Shown here one piece after another: positions 46,977 through 55,756 of a DNA stretch of 64,000 nt. A program made the translations under genes and the position numbers. Under the pieces are notes generated by a model. That model was not told the DNA's origin, did not search any database, and saw only the letters and a list, made by a program, of their open reading frames with translations. The stretch is from JAYQPQ01 sp038145405 (lineage in GTDB: Bacteria; Pseudomonadota; Gammaproteobacteria; Pseudomonadales; GM7GCV1), in NCBI GenBank assembly GCA_038145405.1, contig JAYQPQ010000002.1:1-64000 (forward strand), given 5' to 3'. Position 1 is the stretch's first letter. Each line of letters starts with the position of its first letter.

Positions 46977-47662
46977 GCGGTGTCCGACCAGCGATAGCCC
47001 ATACCATAGGCTGTCTTGATGGCATCAAAGCCGGTGTCCACCTGCTGGAATTTCTGGCGAATGCGCTTGATATGACTGGTAATGGTGCCCTCGTCGAGAA
47101 CCACCTTAGCGGCGTCCATCAACTGTTGCCGGCTGCGCAGATGGCCGGGGTGCCGCGCCAGCGCATGCACCATCCAGAATTCCGTCAGCGTCAGATCCAG
47201 GGCCTGTCCGCGCCAACTGGCCGACATGCGGTCGAGATCGAGCAACAGGTCGCCGCGTTCCAGCCGCTCTTCCTGTGGTTGATTGTCCTGCTGGCTGCGT
47301 CGCAACAGGGCGGATACCCGCGCCAGCAACTGCTGCTGACTGACATCCTTGCTGACGTAGTCATCGGCGCCTACGCGCAATCCCGAGACCACGTCGTAGT
47401 CCGAGTCCCTGGCCGAAAGGATAATGATGGGCAGTTGCGCCGAACGGCTGCGCAGATCGCGGCATAGTTCGAAGCCGCCCTCGAGGTCGTCGCCTAGCCC
47501 GATATCCAGAATGGCCAGGTCGGGCAAGCCGATCTGGAATGCCTGCTGGGCTTCCTGGCGAGAGGCGAAGGTCTGCACCCGATAGCCCTGGCGGCCGAGC
47601 ATGGCCGCATAGTTGGCTGCGATAGCTGGCTCGTCTTCGACGATGACTATGCGACTCTTCAC
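46973..47662 (-). CDS. pdsR: Response regulator of the proteobacterial dedicated sortase system
   Basis: 229 aa from a GTG at 47662, preceded by GGTGGGA. Receiver domain with phospho-acceptor Asp53 (LAILDIGLGDDLEGGFE), Ser in IILSARDSDYDV and Lys in YVSKDVSQQQ. The output is a winged helix of the OmpR/PhoB type (DLTLTEFWMVHALARHPGHL, VVLDEGTITSHIKRIRQKF, TAYGMGYRW). It should be phosphorylated by the coupled PdsS. Regulated genes are unknown; the pdsO gene upstream is a candidate. A terminator lies between pdsO and this gene. Confidence 0.84.
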   Translation of the reverse strand: MKSRIVIVEDEPAIAANYAAMLGRQGYRVQTFASRQEAQQAFQIGLPDLAILDIGLGDDLEGGFELCRDLRSRSAQLPIIILSARDSDYDVVSGLRVGADDYVSKDVSQQQLLARVSALLRRSQQDNQPQEERLERGDLLLDLDRMSASWRGQALDLTLTEFWMVHALARHPGHLRSRQQLMDAAKVVLDEGTITSHIKRIRQKFQQVDTGFDAIKTAYGMGYRWSDTA

Positions 47663-47735
47663 GTCCCACCCCAGGTCTTCAATGGCCCACCATGGTAACC
47701 AAATTTGTGCGGGCTCCACAGCACGTCGCACCCAG

Positions 47736-47763
47736 AAAAAAGGGCCGCCGGAGGGCGCGGCCC
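47736..47763 (-). terminator. Rho-independent terminator between pdsO and pdsR
   Basis: GGGCCGC (47742-47748) pairs with GCGGCCC (47757-47763). Read on the minus strand the stem is followed by six T residues. It ends the pdsO transcript or attenuates read-through into pdsR-pdsS. Confidence 0.85.
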
Positions 47764-47786
47764 GAAGGGGACAGAGGGAAAAGGAC

Positions 47787-48479
47787 TCAGGGATCCATGG
47801 CAACGGCATTGGTAGTTTCGCCGACCTGGAACACCTCGATCTCGACGCGGCGCTGCAGAGCGAAGGTATCGAGGTCATAGCTGGCACCGGTGGGCATGCT
47901 GGCACCATGGTGGAAAATGGCGATGCGGCTCTTGGGTACGCCAAGCTGATTGAGTGCGGCGGCGACGTTCTGGGCGCGGTACATGGCAAGGACGTTGTTG
48001 TACTCATCCGTGCCTCGTGGGTCGGCATAGCCGTCCAGTCGTACCTGCAAATCGGGATTGCGTATCAGGTAGCCGGCGAGCATCTTGAGTCGCTCGAAAT
48101 CTTCGCTGTTCAACTCGTCGGTGCCGGTGGCAAACATCACCTGAAAAGCCAGACGCGAGTACAGCGCCGAGCTCATGTCATCGAGCCTTAGTTCCAGCTG
48201 ATCAATTTGCTGACGCTGGCGATGGCTTTCCTCGGCGACGCGATTGCGCTCCCGTTCGACCTGGCCGAGTCGGTCCGCTCGTTCGATGTGCTCACCCAGC
48301 CAGCCGCCCCCGGCGGCGCCGAATACCATTCCCACCGGTCCGGCGGCCAGCGTACCGGCCAAGGTCGTGGTGAATAGCGTTAGCCCCTGTTTCCAGGCCG
48401 TGCTTGTTTCGATTGGGTCGGTGTTGGTGTCTGCCAGTGCAAGGCTGGGCAGAAGCAGAAGGATCAGTGCTTTGTTCAT
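47787..48479 (-). CDS. pdsO: OmpA-family protein of the dedicated sortase system
   Basis: 230 aa. A signal peptide (ALILLLLPSLALA) is followed by a Gly-rich hydrophobic segment (AGPVGMVFGAAGGGWLGEHI), a coiled coil (about residues 65-105), and a C-terminal OmpA-like peptidoglycan-binding domain (QVMFATGTDELNSEDFERL, LDGYADPRGTDEYNNVLAMY, RAQNVAAAL). The Asp and Arg that bind diaminopimelate in this fold are present in DGYADPRG and YRAQNV. The architecture is that of PdsO. In complete loci it accompanies a sortase and an LPXTG-type target with VIT and vWA domains. Confidence 0.82.
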   Translation of the reverse strand: MNKALILLLLPSLALADTNTDPIETSTAWKQGLTLFTTTLAGTLAAGPVGMVFGAAGGGWLGEHIERADRLGQVERERNRVAEESHRQRQQIDQLELRLDDMSSALYSRLAFQVMFATGTDELNSEDFERLKMLAGYLIRNPDLQVRLDGYADPRGTDEYNNVLAMYRAQNVAAALNQLGVPKSRIAIFHHGASMPTGASYDLDTFALQRRVEIEVFQVGETTNAVAMDP

Positions 48480-48609
48480 GAGGGTTTTCTCCAGGTTTTG
48501 TCAGGTTCCGGCTTTCCCGGTGTGTCCATTGAAGAAAACAAAAAAGGCCTGGCGCGGACCGATTAGGGCATCGCGCCGACCAAAGATGGCGAATTGTGGC
48601 AGTGGCCGA

Positions 48610-49359
48610 CTAGAACATCAGCTTGAGAATGAAGAGCAGGATGACCACCAAAAATACGCGTCGTATCAGGGGTTCGCCGCGCGTCAGGGTCATGTGTGCT
48701 CCGAGCCAGCCGCCGAGAAAATTCCCCAGCGCGAGACTCAAGCCCACCAACCAGAGCACCTGGCCGCTGTGCATAAATATGACCGTGGCCACGAGCGTGT
48801 ACACCAGCACGATAAAGACCTTGTGCTGGTTTACCCGAACCAGGTCTATGCCCAGAATGCGGTTCAACGCCGGCATCAGCAGAAAGCCGACACCGACCTG
48901 TATCAGGCCGCCCCAGAAGCCGATCCCCAGCATCGCCAGATGGCCAACCACCTGGCGGCCCCGACTCAGCTGCACCTGTTGCGGACTTCTGGCAGCGGGT
49001 GGCCGCAGCATCAGGAGCATGACCACCACCATGGTCAAGGCCAATAGCCGGTCAAAATTCTCACCGGCCAGGCGCGTGCCCAGCACGGCACCCGCCGCGG
49101 CGCCGGGCAAGGTCGCCAGCGCCAGACTCAGACCCAGGCGCCAGTCCGGGTAGCCGCGATAAAAAAAGGTGGAGCAGGCCGAAATGCTTTGCAACACCAC
49201 ACCAATGCGATTCGTTCCATTGGCCACTGGGCCGGGGATGCCCAGAAAAAGCATGATGGGTATGGTTAACAGCGAACCGCCGCCGGCCAGCACGTTGATC
49301 CAGCCGGCCACCAGTCCAGCCAAGGCGAGCAGGGGAAAATGCCAGAGTTCCAGGCTCAA
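48610..49359 (-). CDS. TauE/SafE family anion exporter
   Basis: 249 aa from a TTG at 49359, with AGGGGG six bases upstream; the TTG overlaps the stop of the YaaA-like remnant (TTGA). Seven to eight membrane helices and the two half-repeats of the family are visible (LALAGLVAGWINVLAGGGSL and IGFWGGLIQVGVGFLLMPAL). Members export sulfite, sulfoacetate or other organic anions. The substrate here is unknown. A weak hairpin with six T residues (48540-48577) follows on the minus strand. Confidence 0.87.
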   Translation of the reverse strand: MSLELWHFPLLALAGLVAGWINVLAGGGSLLTIPIMLFLGIPGPVANGTNRIGVVLQSISACSTFFYRGYPDWRLGLSLALATLPGAAAGAVLGTRLAGENFDRLLALTMVVVMLLMLRPPAARSPQQVQLSRGRQVVGHLAMLGIGFWGGLIQVGVGFLLMPALNRILGIDLVRVNQHKVFIVLVYTLVATVIFMHSGQVLWLVGLSLALGNFLGGWLGAHMTLTRGEPLIRRVFLVVILLFILKLMF

Positions 49360-49559
49360 GCAATGCCCCCTGTAGGATCGCGCAAAAATACTGGCGTCCC
49401 TGATCTGGATGCGTCTGCAGCGTAACAATGGTCTTCCAGGTTGTAGCCGGCCGAATCATAGAAGCGCCTTGGAGCCAGGCGCTCTGCACGGGTAGTTTTG
49501 GTCGCAACTGGGACAGATGCGCAATCCAGGGTCTTGGCCGGCGCGAGCAAAATCAGCAT
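49356..49559 (-). pseudogene. yaaA: Internally deleted YaaA (DUF328) gene
   Basis: 67 codons. The first ~29 residues (MLILLAPAKTLDCASVPVAT) match the highly conserved start of YaaA, and the last ~38 (FYDSAGYNLEDHCYAADASR, then TPVFLRD) look like its C-terminus. About 190 residues of the central part are missing from the ~260-residue protein. The join lies at a perfect inverted repeat, AGCGCCT (49463-49469) and AGGCGCT (49477-49483). The frame remains open and its stop overlaps the tauE start. YaaA protects DNA and iron from peroxide; this product cannot be functional in that role. Confidence 0.62.
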
Positions 49560-49643
49560 GATGTGATGTAGGACTTAGTTGGCTCGGAAATTCGGATTAT
49601 AAATCGCCCTGTCGAGCCACAGTGTTATTCGAGGTATTGTTCG

Positions 49644-50765
49644 ATGTCATTACGCTCTCTCCTGATTCTGTCACTTAGCCTGCTCGGTGCGACTTCCTGC
49701 ACCACCAATCCGGTCACTGGTGAACGCGAGCTGTCCATCGTGTCAGAGGCCCAGGCACGACAGATTGGCGCGGCGCAGTACCGCGAGGGCCAACAGACTC
49801 AGGGTGGCATCTATTACCTGGATCCCGGTCTGAATGCCTATGTCGCCGCCGTCGGCCGCAAGCTGGCGGCGGTTTCCGACGTGCCCAACCTCGACTACGA
49901 GTTTGTCGTGCTGAACAATCCAGTGCCCAACGCCTGGGCGTTGCCGGGCGGCAAAATCGCCGTCAACCGCGGTCTGCTGACCTATCTGGAAGATGAATCC
50001 CAGCTGGCTGCGGTGCTGGCTCACGAAATTGTGCACGCGGCGGCGGGGCATGGCGCCAGCCAGATGTCGCGCTCGGTGCTCCTGGGAATCGGCTTACAGG
50101 TGGCTGGAGCCGCAACCGCCACTAGCGAATTTGGCGATCTGGTGCAGGCGGGTTCGGAGCTGGGGTCGGCAGCCTGGATGGCCAGCTACGGCAGAGATGA
50201 TGAACTCGAAGCAGATCGCTACGGCATGCTTTACATGTCGCGAGCAGGCTACGATCCTCAGGGTGCCGTCGCATTGCAGCGCACCTTTGTACGACTGAGT
50301 GAAGGGCGTAGCGCCAGCTTCGCCGATGGGCTGTTTGCCAGCCACCCGCCGTCGCAGCAACGCGTCGATGCCAATATTCGCACCGCGAGCCAGCTGCCCG
50401 TCGGCGAAACCGGTCGAGCCGCCTACCAGAATGCCTTTCGGCAGGTGCGCGCCGACCAGGCGGCGTATGAGGCACAGGACAAGGCCATTGCCGCACTGAA
50501 CAATAACGACCCGCGCACGGCGCATCAGCAGCTGAACATAGCAATCGATCTGCAGCCCAACGAGGGTCAGTTCTGGGAGCTGCGCGGTCACGCCTTCCGT
50601 ATGCAGGAAGATTTTGTGCGCGCTGAGGAGGCCTACAGTACTGCCATTCAGCGCAATCCGGACTACTACCACCACTGGGCAGCGCGTGGATCCCTGCGCG
50701 AGAGCCGCGGCCAGACCCAGGCAGCCGAGCGCGACTATCAGCGCGCACGGGAACTGCTCGAATAA
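49644..50765 (+). CDS. M48 family metalloprotease with C-terminal TPRs (BepA-like lipoprotein)
   Basis: 373 aa. A signal peptide ends at a lipobox-like ATSC (Cys19). The zinc site HEIVH (residues 127-131) in VLAHEIVHAAAGHGA and the third ligand Glu in DDELEADRYG fit M48B peptidases. Tetratricopeptide repeats occupy the last ~100 residues (AHQQLNIAIDLQPNEGQFW, RAEEAYSTAIQRNPDYY). The order protease-TPR resembles BepA/YfgC and LoiP, which act in outer membrane protein quality control. It is divergent from tauE and is followed by the DUF924 gene at 26 bp. Confidence 0.88.
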   Translation: MSLRSLLILSLSLLGATSCTTNPVTGERELSIVSEAQARQIGAAQYREGQQTQGGIYYLDPGLNAYVAAVGRKLAAVSDVPNLDYEFVVLNNPVPNAWALPGGKIAVNRGLLTYLEDESQLAAVLAHEIVHAAAGHGASQMSRSVLLGIGLQVAGAATATSEFGDLVQAGSELGSAAWMASYGRDDELEADRYGMLYMSRAGYDPQGAVALQRTFVRLSEGRSASFADGLFASHPPSQQRVDANIRTASQLPVGETGRAAYQNAFRQVRADQAAYEAQDKAIAALNNNDPRTAHQQLNIAIDLQPNEGQFWELRGHAFRMQEDFVRAEEAYSTAIQRNPDYYHHWAARGSLRESRGQTQAAERDYQRARELLE

Positions 50766-50791
50766 CCCGAAAGCGATTCAAGGACGAAACC

Positions 50792-51415
50792 ATGACAGAT
50801 TCCAGCCTGCCCCCCCTGGCTACTTCCATTCTGAATTTCTGGTTCGGGGCAGAACCCCTCACGCCGGCCACCGCCGAACGTCAAAAGGCGCTCTGGTGGT
50901 CGGGTTCGAAAAATGTCGATTTCGATATCGAGCGGCGCTTCGGCAAGTTGGTGGGTCTGGCGGGTTCCGGAATTTTCGATGCCTGGATGGACTCGCCGAA
51001 GACCAGCGTTGCGCTCCTGCTTCTGCTGGATCAGTTTCCACGCAACATTTTTCGCGGCAAGGCAGATGCCTTCGCCTTTGATGCCGCGGCTTTGGTCTGC
51101 GCTGACCGCTTGGTGACTTCTGCTAGTTTTGCCGAGCTTAATCCGCTGCTTCGAAGTTTCAGCCTGCTGCCGCTAGAACACAGCGAATCGCTGCAGGATC
51201 AGCAGCGCTGTCTAAACGAATTCGAGCGTTTAATTGAGGAAAGCGATGCGTCTTGGCACGCCCTGTTGCGCGGCTATCGGGATTACGCCGAGAAACACTA
51301 CCGCATTATCGAGCAGTTTGGCCGCTTTCCGCACCGCAACGCGGCACTGGGGAGAGTCTCAACGCCGGACGAACTGACCTACCTGGAATCCAATGCCAGC
51401 CGCTTTGGCCAGTAG
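50792..51415 (+). CDS. DUF924 family protein
   Basis: 207 aa with the family marks ILNFWFGAEPL near the N-terminus, LLLDQFPRNIFRGKADAFAFD in the middle and FGRFPHRNAALGR near the C-terminus. The fold is an all-helical TPR-like bundle. Function is unknown; the family is common in proteobacteria and eukaryotes. It shares a strand with the M48 protease and is convergent with phoU. Confidence 0.88.
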   Translation: MTDSSLPPLATSILNFWFGAEPLTPATAERQKALWWSGSKNVDFDIERRFGKLVGLAGSGIFDAWMDSPKTSVALLLLLDQFPRNIFRGKADAFAFDAAALVCADRLVTSASFAELNPLLRSFSLLPLEHSESLQDQQRCLNEFERLIEESDASWHALLRGYRDYAEKHYRIIEQFGRFPHRNAALGRVSTPDELTYLESNASRFGQ

Positions 51416-51442
51416 TGGTGATTTTCCACCAGCTTGTGCGGC

Positions 51443-52165
51443 TCAGTTGTCCTGAACTTGTTCTTCCATCTCCTTGAATGAGCTGTGGCGCACATCCACG
51501 CCTTTGACCATATAGATCAGCTGCTCGGAGAGATTCTTGACGTGGTCGCCAATGCGCTCCAGAGAGCGCAGCGCCCAGATGATATTCAAGACTTTGGAAA
51601 TGGAGCGCGGGTCTTCCATCATGTAGGTGACCATTTCGCGCAGTGCAGTGCGGTACTCCTGGTCCACCAGCTTGTCCTGCTTGGCAATATCCACGCTGCC
51701 CTCGGCGTCGAGCCGACCGTAGGCATTGAGCAGATTGCTCAGCATCGCCGTCACCAGACTGGCGACATGGCGTATTTCGATGTAGCCGCGCGCAGCGGCT
51801 TCTTCTTCAATCAACTTGATAGCCATCTTGGCAATCTTGTTGGCTTCGTCGCCGATGCGCTCAAGATCCTGTACCGACTTGCTGATACCCAGAATCAGGC
51901 GTAAATCCGAAGCGGTCGGTTGGCGTGTGGCGATGAGACGTACACAAGCCTTGTCGATTTGCACATCGTACTCGTTCACCTGAGCCTCATTGGCAATCAC
52001 CGCAGCGGCCAGCTCGGAGTCGGGTGCCTCCAGCGAGTTCAGGGCGTCGGACAGCTGCTTTTCCACCACTCCGCCCATTTCCAGAAACTTGCTGATCAAG
52101 CTACTCAGCTCGTCATCGAACTTGTGGAAAATGTGCTTTTCCAAGGGTGCTCCTTCTTTCGGCAT
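51443..52165 (-). CDS. phoU: Phosphate-specific transport system accessory protein PhoU
   Basis: 240 aa with two three-helix bundles. Each has a metal-binding signature: DLRLILGISKSVQDLERIGD and LNIIWALRSLERIGDHVKN. PhoU links the PstSCAB transporter to PhoR and shuts off the Pho response when phosphate is plentiful. It is last in pstSCAB-phoU, 8 bp after pstB. Confidence 0.96.
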   Translation of the reverse strand: MPKEGAPLEKHIFHKFDDELSSLISKFLEMGGVVEKQLSDALNSLEAPDSELAAAVIANEAQVNEYDVQIDKACVRLIATRQPTASDLRLILGISKSVQDLERIGDEANKIAKMAIKLIEEEAAARGYIEIRHVASLVTAMLSNLLNAYGRLDAEGSVDIAKQDKLVDQEYRTALREMVTYMMEDPRSISKVLNIIWALRSLERIGDHVKNLSEQLIYMVKGVDVRHSSFKEMEEQVQDN

Positions 52166-52173
52166 AAGCGACC

Positions 52174-53040
52174 TCAGCCAAATCGGCCCGTGATGTAGTC
52201 TTCAGTTAACTGGTGCTCAGGATTGGTGAACACCACTTCGGTCGAGTTCACCTCGATCAGTTTACCCAAGTGGAAGTAGGCTGTCCGGTTCGACACGCGC
52301 GCGGCCTGCTGCATGGAGTGAGTAACGATGGCGATGGTGTAGTTGTTGGACAACTCCGTCATCAGTTCCTCAATGCGCGCTGTCGCAATGGGGTCCAGTG
52401 CCGAACAGGGTTCATCCATCAGGATTACCTCGGGGCTGATGGCAATGGCCCGCGCGATACAGAGGCGCTGCTGCTGGCCTCCGGAAAGCCCGGTACCCGG
52501 CGAGTGCAGTCGATCCTTCACTTCGTCCCAAAGGCCAGCGCGGCGCAGGCTGGTTTCCACTACCTCATCCAGATCCTCCTTGCGCGAACAGAGGCCGTGA
52601 ATTTTCGGCCCATAGGCGACATTCTCGTAAATGGTCTTGGGAAAGGGATTGGGCTTCTGAAATACCATCCCAACCCGGGCGCGCAACTTCACCGGATCCA
52701 TGTCGCGGCGGTAGACCTCTTCGCCGTCCAGCAGAATATCCCCGCTGACCCGACAGCCGGGAATGGTGTCGTTCATGCGATTAAGACAGCGCAGGAAGGT
52801 CGACTTGCCGCAACCCGAGGGGCCGATCATGGCGATGATCTCGTTACGCGCAATGTCCAGGCTGACATCGAATATGGCCTGCTTTTCGCCGTAAAAGACG
52901 TTGATATTGCGCATGGAAAACTTGGCGCTTTCCAGCAGCGCTTTGCCTACGGTTTTCACATGTTCGTGCTCGGTGAGCATGCTTGCCTCGGTGCCTTTTG
53001 CAGAAGCGGTGTGGGCCAGGCCCAGATCCAGGGTTGTCAT
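52174..53040 (-). CDS. pstB: Phosphate ABC transporter ATP-binding protein
   Basis: 288 aa. Walker [20 protein letters not shown], signature [15 protein letters not shown] and Walker [14 protein letters not shown] are complete, followed by the H-loop [12 protein letters not shown]. The Asn-Arg-Met-Asn-Asp segment after Walker A is characteristic of PstB. An N-terminal extension of about 25-30 residues precedes the usual start; an in-frame ATG at codon 21 is an alternative start. It energises phosphate uptake by PstCA and lies 7 bp after pstA. Confidence 0.96.
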   Translation of the reverse strand: MTTLDLGLAHTASAKGTEASMLTEHEHVKTVGKALLESAKFSMRNINVFYGEKQAIFDVSLDIARNEIIAMIGPSGCGKSTFLRCLNRMNDTIPGCRVSGDILLDGEEVYRRDMDPVKLRARVGMVFQKPNPFPKTIYENVAYGPKIHGLCSRKEDLDEVVETSLRRAGLWDEVKDRLHSPGTGLSGGQQQRLCIARAIAISPEVILMDEPCSALDPIATARIEELMTELSNNYTIAIVTHSMQQAARVSNRTAYFHLGKLIEVNSTEVVFTNPEHQLTEDYITGRFG

Positions 53041-53047
53041 GAAAATG

Positions 53048-54334
53048 CTACCAGCGTCGTTCGAGTTTTTTGCGCAGCAGCACGGCTGCGGAGTTCATAC
53101 TGATAAGGAAGGCCAAGAGTACCAGAATGGCTCCGGATGTCTTCTCCACAAAGGCGCGCTCGGGGCTGTCGGCCCACAGATAAATCTGCACCGGCAGCAC
53201 GGTGGAGGAATCGGTCAGCGAACCCGGCACATCGACGATAAAGGCCACCATGCCGATCATCAGCAACGGAGCCGTTTCACCCAGGGCGCGCGCCATGCCG
53301 ATAATGGACCCGGTGAGCATGCCCGGCATTGCCAGCGGCAGGACGTGGTGCATCACGGTCTGGGTATGTGATGCGCCAACACCCAGCGCCGCCTCGCGAA
53401 TCGAGGGTGGCACCGCCTTGATGGACGAGCGGCTGGAAATAATGATGGTCGGCAGGGTCATGACCGTCAGCACCAGACCACCTACTAAGGGCGCCGAACG
53501 AGGCATGCCAAAGAAGTTGATAAATATTGCCAGGCCGAGCAAGCCAAAAATAATGGAGGGCACGGCGGCCAGGTTATTAATATTCACCTCGATGATCTGG
53601 GTGAAGCGATTTCGCGGAGCGAACTCCTCCAGGTAGAGCGCGGCCGCCACGCCGATCGGAAAGGACAGCGCCAGGGTCACCACCAGGGTCAGCAGGGACC
53701 CCACCACGGCGCCGAGAATGCCGGCTTGCTCGGGTTCGCGCGAATCGCCAGAGGTAAAGAAGGCACCGTTGAAAGCCAGGCGCAGGGCGCCCTGCTGCTC
53801 GAGTTCGTCGAGCCACTGCAGCTTGAGGTCGGATACCCGGCGTTGAGTCTCCGGCAGGCTGGTATTGATATAGCCCTTGCGGTACATATCGACTTCGTCG
53901 TCGGCGGTGAGCCAAAGCCTTTGTCGCGTCCCCAGCCACGCGGGATTTTCCTGCAAGGCGTCGGCCAGGTAATAAGTGGCCCCCGAGCTCACTAGGCTGA
54001 GCAGATCGCGCCGTTCGGCGCGCGCCGTGACATGGGGAAAGCGCTCGAAGATGGCTTCGCGCAGAGCGGCATCCACATTGGCATCGGCCAGATCTTCGGC
54101 GCTGGCGGAAGCGGGCAGGCCCAGACGTTCCGGACTGAAATCCACTTCCAGCTGCACCTGAGCCTGAAAAAAGGCGAGGTGGCCCTTGCGCAAAATGTCG
54201 CCAAACAGCAGCGCCAGCACGGCTAGACCGAAGAAAATTGCCAGGCGTCCATACCACTGGAATCGGGCCTCGGCGCGGTAGCGTCTTTGCAAACCGGCAT
54301 TGATCAGGGCGAGGCTTTCCGAGGGGCTATTCAT
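53048..54334 (-). CDS. pstA: Phosphate ABC transporter permease PstA (long form)
   Basis: 428 aa, compared with about 296 in E. coli. The core permease in the C-terminal half is standard (FSPERL region outside it; [39 protein letters not shown], and the [20 protein letters not shown] loop that contacts PstB). Between the first membrane helix ([18 protein letters not shown]) and the core is a predicted periplasmic region of ~150 residues. It overlaps pstC by eight bases. Long forms of this kind are also found in pseudomonads. Confidence 0.94.
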   Translation of the reverse strand: MNSPSESLALINAGLQRRYRAEARFQWYGRLAIFFGLAVLALLFGDILRKGHLAFFQAQVQLEVDFSPERLGLPASASAEDLADANVDAALREAIFERFPHVTARAERRDLLSLVSSGATYYLADALQENPAWLGTRQRLWLTADDEVDMYRKGYINTSLPETQRRVSDLKLQWLDELEQQGALRLAFNGAFFTSGDSREPEQAGILGAVVGSLLTLVVTLALSFPIGVAAALYLEEFAPRNRFTQIIEVNINNLAAVPSIIFGLLGLAIFINFFGMPRSAPLVGGLVLTVMTLPTIIISSRSSIKAVPPSIREAALGVGASHTQTVMHHVLPLAMPGMLTGSIIGMARALGETAPLLMIGMVAFIVDVPGSLTDSSTVLPVQIYLWADSPERAFVEKTSGAILVLLAFLISMNSAAVLLRKKLERRW

Positions 54335-55709
54335 ATTGCTCCCGATAACGGTTCACCACCCAGAGGGCAATGATGTTCAGAATCAGGGTGACGACAAAGA
54401 GCACCAAGCCCAAGGCAAAGGCTGCCAGGGTCTTGGCACTGTCAAACTCCTGATCGCCCACCAGCAGAGTGACGATCTGCACTGTTACCGTGGTTACCGA
54501 TTCCAGGGGATTGGCCGTGAGGTTGGCCGCCAGGCCGGCTGCCATGACCACGATCATGGTTTCGCCAATGGCCCGCGACACGGCCAGCAGCACGCCACCG
54601 ACAATGCCCGGCAGCGCCGCTGGGATAATCACGCGGCGCACTGTCTCGGACTGGGTTGCACCCAAGCCGAAAGAGCCATCGCGCAAGGATTGGGGCACGG
54701 CGTTGATGACATCGTCCGATAGCGACGATACGAAGGGAATAATCATTATGCCCATGACTAGACCGGCGGCCAGCGCGCTCTCCGATGAGGTGACAAAGCC
54801 CAGTTGCTCGCCCCAGTCGCGGATAAAGGGAGCCACTGTTAAGGCAGCAAAGAATCCGTACACCACGGTGGGAATGCCCGCCAACACTTCCAGCAGCGGT
54901 TTGGCGATGCCACGCAGTCGGGGGCTGGCGTATTCGGCCAGATAGATGGCAGACATGAGGCCGACGGGTACGGCTACACACATGGCCACAAAGGAAATTT
55001 GCAGGGTACCGACGAACAGCGGCACCGCGCCGAAGGAACCGGAAGCACCCACCTGATCCGTACGAATGGCGGTTTGCGGACTCCAGTGCAGACCACCAAT
55101 AAACTCCCAGAAGGACACCTGCTGGAAAAACCGAAGAGCTTCAAACAGCACGGAGAGCACTATGCCCAGGGTGGTGAGGATGGCGATCAGCGAGCAGGCC
55201 ATCAACAGCGCGCGCAGGGTAAATTCAACCTCATTGCGCGCCGCCAGTTGCGGGCGAATGCGGCGCACCGCCAACACCAGTCCGACCAGCGACAAGGCCA
55301 GTACCACCAGGGTCATCCACCAGCGATTGACGCGCACCAGATTCTGGCTGTAATCGGCGGCCGCCAGCAGGGTGGGGTCAGTCGAGACCAGCGTACCGCT
55401 GGCGACATTGGCGATTTGCGCCAGTAGCAGACTGCGTTCGCCCGGCGTGGCGGGCAGCTGGGCCTCGGGGATAGACAGCAGAGTCAGCTCGCGGATAAGT
55501 AGGTCATCGAGCCCAAACCAGAGCAACAACAGTACGAGTGCGGGCAGGCCCGACCAGTAGGCCACCATGCTGCCGTAATAGGAGGGCAGCGAATGCAGGA
55601 AACGCTGGCCACCCACGCCCTGGGCGAGCTGACGGGAACGGAGGCGCCCGAGGACGAAGCCGAAACCCGCCAGCAACACGACCAGGATGAGAAGAGATGA
55701 AAACCCCAT
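54327..55709 (-). CDS. pstC: Phosphate ABC transporter permease PstC (long form)
   Basis: 460 aa, longer than the 319 of E. coli. The C-terminal ~270 residues hold the permease core (GLMSAIYLAEYASPRLRGIA, LEVLAGIPTVVYGFFAAL, and the ABC contact loop GSFGLGATQSETVRRVIIP). The N-terminal extension has additional membrane helices and a periplasmic loop (LLSIPEAQLPATPGERSLLL and beyond). It forms the membrane channel with PstA. It is preceded by pstS with a 47-bp gap. Confidence 0.94.
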   Translation of the reverse strand: MGFSSLLILVVLLAGFGFVLGRLRSRQLAQGVGGQRFLHSLPSYYGSMVAYWSGLPALVLLLLWFGLDDLLIRELTLLSIPEAQLPATPGERSLLLAQIANVASGTLVSTDPTLLAAADYSQNLVRVNRWWMTLVVLALSLVGLVLAVRRIRPQLAARNEVEFTLRALLMACSLIAILTTLGIVLSVLFEALRFFQQVSFWEFIGGLHWSPQTAIRTDQVGASGSFGAVPLFVGTLQISFVAMCVAVPVGLMSAIYLAEYASPRLRGIAKPLLEVLAGIPTVVYGFFAALTVAPFIRDWGEQLGFVTSSESALAAGLVMGIMIIPFVSSLSDDVINAVPQSLRDGSFGLGATQSETVRRVIIPAALPGIVGGVLLAVSRAIGETMIVVMAAGLAANLTANPLESVTTVTVQIVTLLVGDQEFDSAKTLAAFALGLVLFVVTLILNIIALWVVNRYREQYE

Positions 55710-55756
55710 GCTGCAATGATATCAGCAGACGGATGACATGCAGATGACTAAGGCGA

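Noticed and set aside
48540..48577. A hairpin with a T run after tauE (GGCGCG / CGCGCC)
   Set aside because: The stem is only six base pairs with a 15-base loop, and five bases separate it from the T run. Too weak to list as a terminator.
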